Assembly (NCBI RefSeq): GCF_900090105.1
Contig: NZ_FMDM01000001.1
Span: 600,913 to 664,912, forward strand
Source of the DNA: Micromonospora humi
GTDB taxonomy: Bacteria > Actinomycetota > Actinomycetes > Mycobacteriales > Micromonosporaceae
DNA: 64,000 bases
Direction of reading: 5' to 3'
Shown here: positions 30,965 through 37,526 of the stretch, piece by piece
Position numbering within the stretch: position 1 is the first letter of the stretch
Layout of the letters: each line of letters opens with the position of its first letter
Made by a program: the position numbers and the translations under genes
Notes under the pieces: generated by a model
What the model was told of the DNA's origin: nothing
Databases searched by the model: none
Seen by the model: the letters and a program-made list of their open reading frames with translations, nothing else

Positions 30965-31312
30965 GTGAGTGAATCTCCGCTGCGGGAGCCGACGTTCCTG
31001 ATCCTCACCGCGCTGACCGAGGAGCCCCGGCACGGCTACGCGGTCATCGAGGACGTGCTCCGCATCTCCGACGGGCGGGTCCGGTTGCGCGCCGGCACCC
31101 TCTACGCCGTGCTGGACCGACTGCGGTCCGACGGCCTGATCGAGGTCGACCGGGAGGAGGTGGTGCAGTCCCGGCTGCGCCGCTACTACCGGCTCACCGC
31201 GCTGGGGGCGACCCGGCTCGCCACCGAGGTGGACCGGCTGCGCCGGCACGCCGACACCGCCGGCCGCCGGTTGCGCGCCGCCGGGCTGCTGCCCGAGGGA
31301 GGGCTCTCATGA
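30965..31312 (+). CDS. PadR-family transcriptional regulator
   Basis: A 115-residue winged-helix regulator of the short PadR subfamily. Seen: L-R-E-P-T-F-L-I-L-T-A-L, the H-G-Y-A-V-I-E-D recognition region, R-L-R-A-G-T-L-Y-A-V-L-D-R-L (a conserved PadR block) and a Y-Y-R-L-T-A-L-G wing, with a short C-terminal dimerisation helix. It probably represses itself and the overlapping membrane gene through the palindrome just upstream. PadR proteins respond to small molecules or stress signals; the ligand is unknown. Confidence 0.93.
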   Translation: MSESPLREPTFLILTALTEEPRHGYAVIEDVLRISDGRVRLRAGTLYAVLDRLRSDGLIEVDREEVVQSRLRRYYRLTALGATRLATEVDRLRRHADTAGRRLRAAGLLPEGGLS

Positions 31313-32376
31313 GCGGGTCGCTGGAGCGCCGCTACCGGCGGCTGCTGGCCGTCCATCCCTGGGCCCATCGCCGGGTCTACGAGGAGGAGATGCTGGCCGT
31401 GCTGATGGCGGGCGCCAGGCCGGGGCAGACCCGCCCGGGTCTCGCCGACACGGTCGACCTGGTGGGGGCGGGGCTGCGGGCCCGGCTGCGGGTGGGCGCA
31501 CGGGGGTTCACCGAGCCGGCGTGGGCCGACGCCGCCGCCGTCACCGGGTTGCTGGTGGCGCTGGTGCTCACCGCCGCCGCCGGGAAGAACGTGCTGGACC
31601 AGATCCTGGTCGACCCGTCCCTGCCGCCGCCGTTGCGACCACCCGCGCCGGACCCGGTCGACTGGCTGCGTCTGGTCGGCTGGGCGGTGGTCGCGGTGGC
31701 CGCGGCGGTCGGGCTGCGCCGGATCGCCACGGGCGTGGCCTGGGCCGGGGTCGCCGGCTGGGTGGTGCTGGTCGGGCCGGGCGCGGTCGAGCAGCCGGGA
31801 TACGTCGTGGACACCCTGCCGCAGTTCGCCCTGGCCGTGGTCGCCGCCGCGGCGCTCACCGTGGCGGCGCCGCCACGCCGGGCGGTGCGCGTGCTGGGCC
31901 CGCGTCGACTCGCGGCACTGGTGGCCGGGACGGTGTCGGTGGTGGGCCTGCTGGAGTTGAACCGGGTCACCAGTCCGCTGTTCGGCGGGGGCGAGGTCAG
32001 CTACGAGAGCTTCTACGGGCTGAGCGCCGGCAGCGAGCCGGTGATGAACCTGTACCTCGCCGGCCTCGCGGCGGCGGGCCTGGCGGTCGCCGTACCGGTG
32101 CTGCGGCTGACCCCGGCGGTGCGGCGGCGGATCGTGGTGCTGCTGGCGCCGGTGGCCGCCCTCGCCCTGGTGATCGACAGCGCGTTGGCCGGCTGGACGA
32201 CCTCCACGGTCCACCTGGGGCACGTCATTCCCCTGGTCGGCGCCCAGTGGGCGATGCTGGCGCTCGTCCCGCCGATCACGTTCCTGGCCGGGGTGCTGCT
32301 GGTCCGGCGACGCGAGGAGACGCAGCGGATGGTGGCGCTGGGGCGCGCCGCCGACCGGGAGCGGCCGGCCGGCTGA
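31309..32376 (+). CDS. Membrane protein co-transcribed with PadR, unknown function
   Basis: A 355-residue protein: a cytoplasmic N-terminus (R-Y-R-R-L-L-A-V-H-P-W-A-H-R-R-V-Y-E-E-E-M-L) and about eight hydrophobic segments. This Y-R-x-L-L-x-x-x-P-x-x-x-R-x-x-x-x-x-E-M-L pattern is common in actinobacterial proteins that follow PadR genes, but I know of no demonstrated role. The ATG overlaps the PadR stop (ATGA), so it is the likely target of that regulator. Confidence 0.75.
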   Translation: MSGSLERRYRRLLAVHPWAHRRVYEEEMLAVLMAGARPGQTRPGLADTVDLVGAGLRARLRVGARGFTEPAWADAAAVTGLLVALVLTAAAGKNVLDQILVDPSLPPPLRPPAPDPVDWLRLVGWAVVAVAAAVGLRRIATGVAWAGVAGWVVLVGPGAVEQPGYVVDTLPQFALAVVAAAALTVAAPPRRAVRVLGPRRLAALVAGTVSVVGLLELNRVTSPLFGGGEVSYESFYGLSAGSEPVMNLYLAGLAAAGLAVAVPVLRLTPAVRRRIVVLLAPVAALALVIDSALAGWTTSTVHLGHVIPLVGAQWAMLALVPPITFLAGVLLVRRREETQRMVALGRAADRERPAG

Positions 32377-32456
32377 CGTGTCCCGGAGTTTCCCCGCGCG
32401 CCGGCCAGGGTAGGCCCACCCGGAACGACCCTGACCCTGTGCGTGGAGGCCCTTCG

Positions 32457-33470
32457 ATGAGAGACAACTTCGGTGACGCGGTGGGCGACGCGTTCCGCTC
32501 GGTGATGCTGTTCCTGCCCAAGGCGGTCGCGTTCGTCGCGATCCTGGTCGCCGGCTGGCTGATCGCCAAGGCCGTGCTGAAACTGGTGGACAAGGTCCTC
32601 GAGCGGGTGCACTTCGACCGGGCGGTCGAGCGCGGCGGGATCAAGACCGCGCTGGCGCGCTCGAAGTACGACGCCAGCGACATCGTCGCCAAGCTCGCCT
32701 ACTACGCGGTGCTGCTGGTCACGCTCCAGCTCGCGTTCGGCATCTGGGGCCCGAACCCGATCTCCGACCTGATCGCCGGCGTGGTCGCCTGGCTGCCCCG
32801 GGCGTTCGTCGCGATCGTCATCGTGGTGGTGGCCGCGGCCATCGCCCGCGCGGTGAAGGACATCATCTCCAGCGCCCTCGGCGGCCTCTCCTACGGCCGG
32901 GTGCTGGCCAACCTCGCCTCGGTGTTCATCCTCGGCCTCGGCGTCATCGCCGCGCTCAACCAGATCGGCGTCGCCACCGCGGTGACCACGCCGGTGCTGA
33001 TCGCGGTGCTGGCCACCGTCGGCGGCATCCTGGTGGTGGGCGTCGGTGGCGGGCTGGTCCGGCCGATGCAGAGCCGGTGGGAGAGCTGGCTGACCCGGGC
33101 CGAGGAGGAGTCCCGGACCATCGCCACCCACGCCCGCGCCTACCAGGCCGGTCGGCGTGACGTGGCGGCCCGGCTCGCCGCGGACCGCGAGGCCGAGCTG
33201 ACCCGGCCGGCGGCCGGGGACGCCGAGGCGGACCGCACCCAGCCGGTGCCGGCGTACGCGGGTTCGGCCGAGCCGACCCAGGTGGTGCCGACGCACACCG
33301 GCGGCGACGCGGCGGCGGCCGCCGGGGAGACCACCCAGGTCATCCCGGCGCTCGCCGACTCCGAGCGCACCCCGCCGACCACGCCGCGCCAGACCACGGC
33401 CGAGCAGGCCGCGGACAGCGAGGCGACGATGGTCATCCCGCCGGCGGACGCGGACAAGTTCCGCCGCTGA
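32457..33470 (+). CDS. TM-helix / mechanosensitive-channel-like membrane protein
   Basis: A 337-residue protein. Residues 1-215 contain about five hydrophobic segments, with two conserved_TM_helix-type repeats (M-L-F-L-P-K-A-V-A-F-V-A-I-L-V-A-G-W and the W-L-P-R-A-F-V-A-I-V-I-V block), each followed by an amphipathic segment as in small-conductance channel relatives. The cytoplasmic C-terminal 110 residues are polar and carry five repeats of the type (T-Q or A-T)-(P/V/M)-V-(I/P), possibly FHA-docking or flexible tether sites (inference). ATG 32457 is preceded by GGAGG. A pore role is plausible but not shown. Confidence 0.78.
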   Translation: MRDNFGDAVGDAFRSVMLFLPKAVAFVAILVAGWLIAKAVLKLVDKVLERVHFDRAVERGGIKTALARSKYDASDIVAKLAYYAVLLVTLQLAFGIWGPNPISDLIAGVVAWLPRAFVAIVIVVVAAAIARAVKDIISSALGGLSYGRVLANLASVFILGLGVIAALNQIGVATAVTTPVLIAVLATVGGILVVGVGGGLVRPMQSRWESWLTRAEEESRTIATHARAYQAGRRDVAARLAADREAELTRPAAGDAEADRTQPVPAYAGSAEPTQVVPTHTGGDAAAAAGETTQVIPALADSERTPPTTPRQTTAEQAADSEATMVIPPADADKFRR

Positions 33471-33483
33471 GCCGAGCGCGCGA

Positions 33484-33521
33484 CGACCGGGGCGGGATCC
33501 GAGCGGATCCCGCCCCGGTCG
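33484..33521. terminator. Bidirectional terminator hairpin, 17-bp perfect stem
   Basis: Arms CGACCGGGGCGGGATCC and the exact complement surround the loop GAGC. It lies between convergent genes ending at 33470 and 33526, so it can stop transcription from both sides. Confidence 0.8.
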
Positions 33522-33525
33522 CCGT

Positions 33526-34095
33526 TCAGCCGACGTACGGCGTGTCGGCCCGGCCGCGGCGCAGGGTCCGGGCCCACCAGTCGAGCTGGCGCAGCATCCC
33601 GGCCAGGCCCGCCTCCGCCCGCTCGGGCCGGCGCAGTTCCCCGTGCTCGTCGAACGCCGCGTGCACGTCGGGGATCATGACGCCGGTGCGCACGGTGCTG
33701 ACGTGCAGTTCCGCCAGCACGGCCCGTAGCTGCTCCACCGCCCGCAGGCCACCGGACGCGCCGCCGTACGAGACGAAGCCGAGCGGCTTGGCCCGCCACT
33801 CGACGTACGCGGTGTCGAGAGCGGTCTTCAGCGGACCCGGGTAGCCGTGGTTGTACTCGGGCGTGACGACGACGAACGCGTCGGCGTGGGCGATCCTCTT
33901 GGTGAACCGCTCGGCGTCCCCGCCGCCGGCCAGGTCGCCCGGCAGGTCGAGGTCGGCCAGGTCGATGTGGTCCACGTCGGCGGGGTGGCCGTCGAGTCGC
34001 CGCAGGAGCCAGCGGGTCACGGTCGGGCCGATCCGGTCGGGCCGGACGCTGGCGGTGATGACCGCCAGCGGGTACGGGGCGGGCCGGTCAGGCAC
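33526..34095 (-). CDS. NADPH-dependent FMN reductase family protein
   Basis: A 189-residue flavodoxin-like reductase. The phosphate-binding loop S-V-R-P-D-R-I-G follows the first strand, and T-P-E-Y-N-H-G-Y-P-G-P-L-K is the FMN-binding signature of this family, with S-Y-G-G-A-S-G-G as the third loop. Such enzymes reduce FMN, quinones, azo or nitro groups. It overlaps the NAT gene by 8 bp, in an operon led by a LacI-type regulator, so both enzymes are probably induced together. Confidence 0.92.
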   Translation of the reverse strand: MPDRPAPYPLAVITASVRPDRIGPTVTRWLLRRLDGHPADVDHIDLADLDLPGDLAGGGDAERFTKRIAHADAFVVVTPEYNHGYPGPLKTALDTAYVEWRAKPLGFVSYGGASGGLRAVEQLRAVLAELHVSTVRTGVMIPDVHAAFDEHGELRRPERAEAGLAGMLRQLDWWARTLRRGRADTPYVG

Positions 34096-35011
34096 GGCGT
34101 CCTCCGGCGGCGGCCCGCAGTTCGACGTCGGGGGCGACGGCGGCGCCCGCGTCCGGCGCGGGCAGCGAGTCCAGCAGCGCCCGGATCTCGGCCGGGTTCA
34201 GGGCGAGGCCGAACTCGCCGGCCAGCGCGTCGGCGTACTCCTCGTCGGTCAGTGAGCGGGACCGGGCGGGGTGGCCGGGGATCTCCCGCGCGTACTCGCG
34301 GTCGATGAGCCGGCGCACCGACTCGTCGTCCTTGCGGACGACGACGCGCTGCCGGGTGAACGGCGAGTGCGGGCTGGTGGCGGTGTTGTGGTTGGCGACC
34401 TCGACGTCCACCGGGTACTGCGGCTCCTCGGTGAAGGTCAGCAGGCTGACCCAGTCGCCGGTGGTCCGCTCCTGCAGCCGCCACGCGCCGTCCAGGCCGT
34501 GCCGCAGCCGGTACTCCCACCGGCCCTGCCGCCGGGGCTCGTCCTCGACCAGCGGCAGCGGCTCGAGCAGGCCGGAGCCGAAGCCGACGTCGGCGAGCCA
34601 CACCCGGTCGCCGTCGTCGACCCGCAGCACCAGGTGTGAGCGCGGGCGCGGGCTCTCGGCCGGGTCGCCGGTGCGGGCGAGCAGCCGGTCGACCCGGTAG
34701 CCGATGCGCTGGAGCACCGCGCCGAAGAGCACGCCGTGCTCGTAGCAGTAGCCGCCGCGCCCGGCCCGGACGAGCTTGTCCTGCACCCGGGGCAGGTCGA
34801 CCTCGACGCCCCGGCCGAGCATCACGTCCAGGTTCTCGAAGGTGATCGCGGCGACGTGCGCCCGGTGCAGGGCGCGCAGCGTCGCTCCGTCCGGCGTGAC
34901 GGGTCCGCGGTGGCCGACGCGACGCAGGTACGCGTCGAGGTCGAGCGCGTCGACTGGCCAGTGCGCGGCCGGGTCGACGAGTCCGAGCGGGGTGGTGGGT
35001 GGTCGGTTCAC
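34088..35011 (-). CDS. Arylamine N-acetyltransferase
   Basis: A 307-residue NAT-family enzyme that acetylates arylamines or hydrazines through a cysteine. The triad is intact: Cys89 (R-G-G-Y-C-Y-E), His126 (S-H-L-V-L-R-V) and Asp141 (L-A-D-V-G-F-G). The N-terminal D-L-D-A-Y-L-R-R-V motif is typical. The C-terminus is about 30 residues longer than mycobacterial NAT. GTG 35011 has AGGAAGGA upstream and overlaps the LacI stop by 4 nt. In actinomycetes NAT homologues also serve as amide synthases for polyketides such as rifamycin, but no such cluster is here. Confidence 0.93.
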   Translation of the reverse strand: MNRPPTTPLGLVDPAAHWPVDALDLDAYLRRVGHRGPVTPDGATLRALHRAHVAAITFENLDVMLGRGVEVDLPRVQDKLVRAGRGGYCYEHGVLFGAVLQRIGYRVDRLLARTGDPAESPRPRSHLVLRVDDGDRVWLADVGFGSGLLEPLPLVEDEPRRQGRWEYRLRHGLDGAWRLQERTTGDWVSLLTFTEEPQYPVDVEVANHNTATSPHSPFTRQRVVVRKDDESVRRLIDREYAREIPGHPARSRSLTDEEYADALAGEFGLALNPAEIRALLDSLPAPDAGAAVAPDVELRAAAGGRRA

Positions 35012-36084
35012 GTCAGGGTCCTTCCTGCTCGGCGCGCCGGCGCGGGGCCGGTGCTGGAGCGGACGACGAGGTGGGTGGGGAGGGTGACCCGGTTCGGGGT
35101 GCCGGCCGGGTCGAGCAGCATGCGGGCCATCAGCCGGCCCTTCTCGGCGATCGGCTGGCGCACGGTGGTCAGCCCGACCGCCGCCGCCAGCGGCACGTCG
35201 TCGAAGCCGGTGACCGAGAGGTCGTGCCCGACCCGCAGGCCCCGCTCCGCGGCGGTGTGCGCCACGGCGGCGGCGAGCACGTCGCTGTCCGCGACGATCG
35301 CGGTCGGCCGGTCGCCGCCCGCCAGCAGCGCCGCCGCGGCCGTGTGGCCGGAGCCGGTGGCGTTGCCGCCGCCGCTGACCACCCGCAGGCGGGCGCCGGG
35401 CGGCAGGGCGTCGCGGACCCCGGCCAGCCGGTTGCGGGAGTACGGGTAGAGCGTCGCCTCGTCCACCGTCGGGACGAGTCGGCCGGGTGGATCCGGCGCC
35501 GCGACCACCATCGCCAGGTCGCGGTGACCGAGGTCGACCAGGTGCCGGCCGACGGTCCGGCCGGCCTGCCGGTCGTCGATCAGCACGCAGCGGGCGGCGC
35601 TGGACTCGGCGGAGAGGACCAGCGGGAGCGAGCGGTCGGCGAGCGCCCGGACGGCCGGGTGCGCGTCGGTGAGCCCGTCGGCCACCGCGCCGTCGATCAC
35701 CGCGCGGTGCACGGCGTCGAGCGACTCGCGGACCTGGACGTCGGTGAGCCCGGCGACGACCGGCGCGAACGGGATGAGCACCAGGCTGGTCCGGCCCGCC
35801 GCCAGGGTCTCGGCGAGGCCGCCGAGCAGGTCCAGGACGTAGGGGTCGCGGAACGCGTACGCCAGTTCGGTGGTCAGGATGACGCCGACGGCGTTGGCCC
35901 GCCCGGTCCGCAGCGACCGCGCGGCGGCGTTCGGGCCGGCGTAGCCGAGGTCCCGGGCGACGGCCAGGATCCGGGTCCGCACCTCGGCGGAGAGCCGCTG
36001 CGGCCGGTTGAAGGCGTAGGAGACCGCCGCCGTGGAGACGCCGGCCGCCTCGGCGACGGACCGCAACGTGACCCGGGAACCCAT
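35008..36084 (-). CDS. LacI-family transcriptional regulator
   Basis: A 358-residue regulator. The N-terminal LacI helix-turn-helix (T-L-R-S-V-A-E-A-A-G-V-S-T-A-A-V-S-Y-A-F-N) and hinge (R-I-L-A-V-A-R-D-L-G-Y) lead into a periplasmic-binding-like effector domain. It starts the operon LacI-NAT-FMN reductase. An 18-bp perfect palindrome centred on ATCGAT lies 14 bp upstream of its start and is the likely autoregulatory operator. The effector is usually a sugar or nucleoside in this family; with these two enzymes an aromatic amine or quinone is also possible (speculation). Confidence 0.93.
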   Translation of the reverse strand: MGSRVTLRSVAEAAGVSTAAVSYAFNRPQRLSAEVRTRILAVARDLGYAGPNAAARSLRTGRANAVGVILTTELAYAFRDPYVLDLLGGLAETLAAGRTSLVLIPFAPVVAGLTDVQVRESLDAVHRAVIDGAVADGLTDAHPAVRALADRSLPLVLSAESSAARCVLIDDRQAGRTVGRHLVDLGHRDLAMVVAAPDPPGRLVPTVDEATLYPYSRNRLAGVRDALPPGARLRVVSGGGNATGSGHTAAAALLAGGDRPTAIVADSDVLAAAVAHTAAERGLRVGHDLSVTGFDDVPLAAAVGLTTVRQPIAEKGRLMARMLLDPAGTPNRVTLPTHLVVRSSTGPAPARRAGRTLT

Positions 36085-36097
36085 CCCGCACCTCCCG

Positions 36098-36115
36098 CTG
36101 TTAATCGATTAACAG
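36098..36115. promoter_or_regulatory. 18-bp palindrome, probable LacI-type operator
   Basis: CTGTTAATCGATTAACAG is a perfect palindrome with a CG centre, AT-rich flanks and the length usual for LacI-family operators. It lies 14 bp before the LacI gene. Confidence 0.8.
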
Positions 36116-36156
36116 AGTGCCGCGCCCGCGGGCCCTCGTCAAGCCGTGGGTCCGGT

Positions 36157-36162
36157 TAGGAT
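36157..36162 (+). promoter_or_regulatory. -10 box TAGGAT before the MTWRC leader ORF
   Basis: TAGGAT is followed by 7 nt and the leader ATG at 36170; transcription would start at or next to the leader ORF. Confidence 0.5.
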
Positions 36163-36169
36163 CGTCGGT

Positions 36170-36187
36170 ATGACCTGGCGATGTTGA
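36170..36187 (+). CDS. Five-codon leader ORF (MTWRC) upstream of an MFS gene
   Basis: ATG-ACC-TGG-CGA-TGT-TGA encodes MTWRC. CGA and TGT are rare choices in this GC-rich DNA and directly precede the stop. The ORF starts 7 nt after TAGGAT, so it would be leaderless. It is followed by an 84-nt structured region before the exporter gene. Translation of these codons could control expression of that exporter; this is inference. Confidence 0.5.
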   Translation: MTWRC

Positions 36188-36206
36188 TCCCCGCCTGACC
36201 GACGAG

Positions 36207-36247
36207 GCCGCGGGCCACCGCGGACACCACGCACTGCGACAGGTGTC
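36207..36247 (+). promoter_or_regulatory. Structured leader RNA before the MFS gene
   Basis: Two overlapping hairpins can form: CCGCGG-GCCA-CCGCGG (36208-36223) and GGACACC (36222-36228) with GGTGTCC (36242-36248). They compete for the shared GG of the second CCGCGG, as in attenuators with alternative folds. Confidence 0.4.
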
Positions 36248-36271
36248 CGTCACGTCCCGTGGGAAGGCCTC

Positions 36272-37477
36272 ATGCTCGTCACACCTGCCCGCGTGCCCGC
36301 GACCCGCCGCCTGGCGGCGACGCTCTACGGCTACGCGTTCCTCACCGACCTCGTCCTGCTCTACCCGCTCTACGTGCTGCTGTTCGCCGACACCGGGCTC
36401 TCGGTCGGGCAGATCTCCTCGCTCTTCGTCCTCTGGTCGGCCGCCGGCATCCTGCTGGAGGTGCCCTCCGGGGCGTGGGCCGACGCGTTGTCGCGCCGGT
36501 TGCTGCTCTGCCTGGCGCCGCTGCTCGCCGCCGCCGGCTTCGCGCTCTGGGTGCTGCTGCCGTCCTACCCGGCGTTCGCCGCCGGGTTCCTGCTCTGGGG
36601 CGCCGGTGGCGCGTTGCGCTCCGGCGCGCTCGAGGCGCTGGTCTTCACCGAGCTGGACCGCCTCGGCGCGGCCGACCGGTACGCCCGGCTGATCGGCCGC
36701 ACCCGCACCGCCGAGGTGCTCGGCGCGGTCGGCTCCGGGGTGCTCGCCGGGCCGGTGTACGCGCTCGGCGGCTACCTCGCGGTCGGCGCCGCCAGCGTGC
36801 TGACCTGTCTGCTCGCGGCCGTCGTCGGGTCCCGCCTCCCGGAGCACCGCTCGCCGGCGGGTGCGGATGCCGCGCCGGGGGAGCGGCCGGACGACGACGA
36901 GCCCGGCTGGTGGGACAGCCTGCGCGGGGGGCTCGCCGAGATGCGGGCCGACCGCGCCGTCCGCGTCGCCGTGCTGCTGGTCGCCGCCGTGGCCGCGGTC
37001 TGGGGCGGGCTCGACGAGTACACCGGGCTGCTGGCGCGCGACACCGGCGTCACCGAGGCGACAGTGCCGCTGCTGCTCCTGCTGCTGTGGGGTGGGATGA
37101 CCGTCGGCGGGCTGCTCGCCCCGTGGGGAGAGCGGCTGTCCCACCGGGGGTACGCCGGCCTGCTGGTCGTCGCGGCGGCGGCGATGGCGGGCGGGGCGCT
37201 GCTGCGCCACCCGGCCGGCTTCCTGCTGCTGGCTCTCGCGTTCGCCGCCTTCCAGCTCGCCACCGTGCTCGCCGACGTGCGGTTGCAGGCGCGGATCACC
37301 GGCGAGGCCCGGGCCACGGTCACCTCCCTGGCCGGGATGGCCACCGACCTGACCACCGTCGCGTTCTACGGCGGGTACGGGCTGCTGGCCGGCGCGCTGG
37401 GCAACCCGGCCGCGTTCGCGGTGGCCGTGCTGCCGTACCTGCTGGTGGCGCTCTGGCTGCTCACCGATCGGGGGTGA
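36272..37477 (+). CDS. Major facilitator superfamily transporter
   Basis: A 401-residue transporter with about 12 hydrophobic segments and a cytoplasmic loop in the middle (residues 190-220, rich in Asp, Glu and Pro). The loop after helix 2 reads V-P-S-G-A-W-A-D-A-L-S-R-R, a form of the MFS signature G-x-x-(A/S)-D. It is most similar in layout to drug or metabolite exporters. ATG 36272 is preceded by GGGAAGG. The leader ORF and hairpins upstream suggest expression control by translation of a short peptide. The substrate is unknown. Confidence 0.9.
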   Translation: MLVTPARVPATRRLAATLYGYAFLTDLVLLYPLYVLLFADTGLSVGQISSLFVLWSAAGILLEVPSGAWADALSRRLLLCLAPLLAAAGFALWVLLPSYPAFAAGFLLWGAGGALRSGALEALVFTELDRLGAADRYARLIGRTRTAEVLGAVGSGVLAGPVYALGGYLAVGAASVLTCLLAAVVGSRLPEHRSPAGADAAPGERPDDDEPGWWDSLRGGLAEMRADRAVRVAVLLVAAVAAVWGGLDEYTGLLARDTGVTEATVPLLLLLLWGGMTVGGLLAPWGERLSHRGYAGLLVVAAAAMAGGALLRHPAGFLLLALAFAAFQLATVLADVRLQARITGEARATVTSLAGMATDLTTVAFYGGYGLLAGALGNPAAFAVAVLPYLLVALWLLTDRG

Positions 37478-37513
37478 ATTACCGGAAAGACGAACAAGAA
37501 GGGCACTCGTCAC

Positions 37514-37519
37514 TACGGT
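37514..37519 (+). promoter_or_regulatory. -10 box TACGGT of a leaderless promoter (transketolase gene)
   Basis: TACGGT is followed by 7 nt and the GTG at 37527. Confidence 0.45.
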
Positions 37520-37526
37520 CGGTCCG

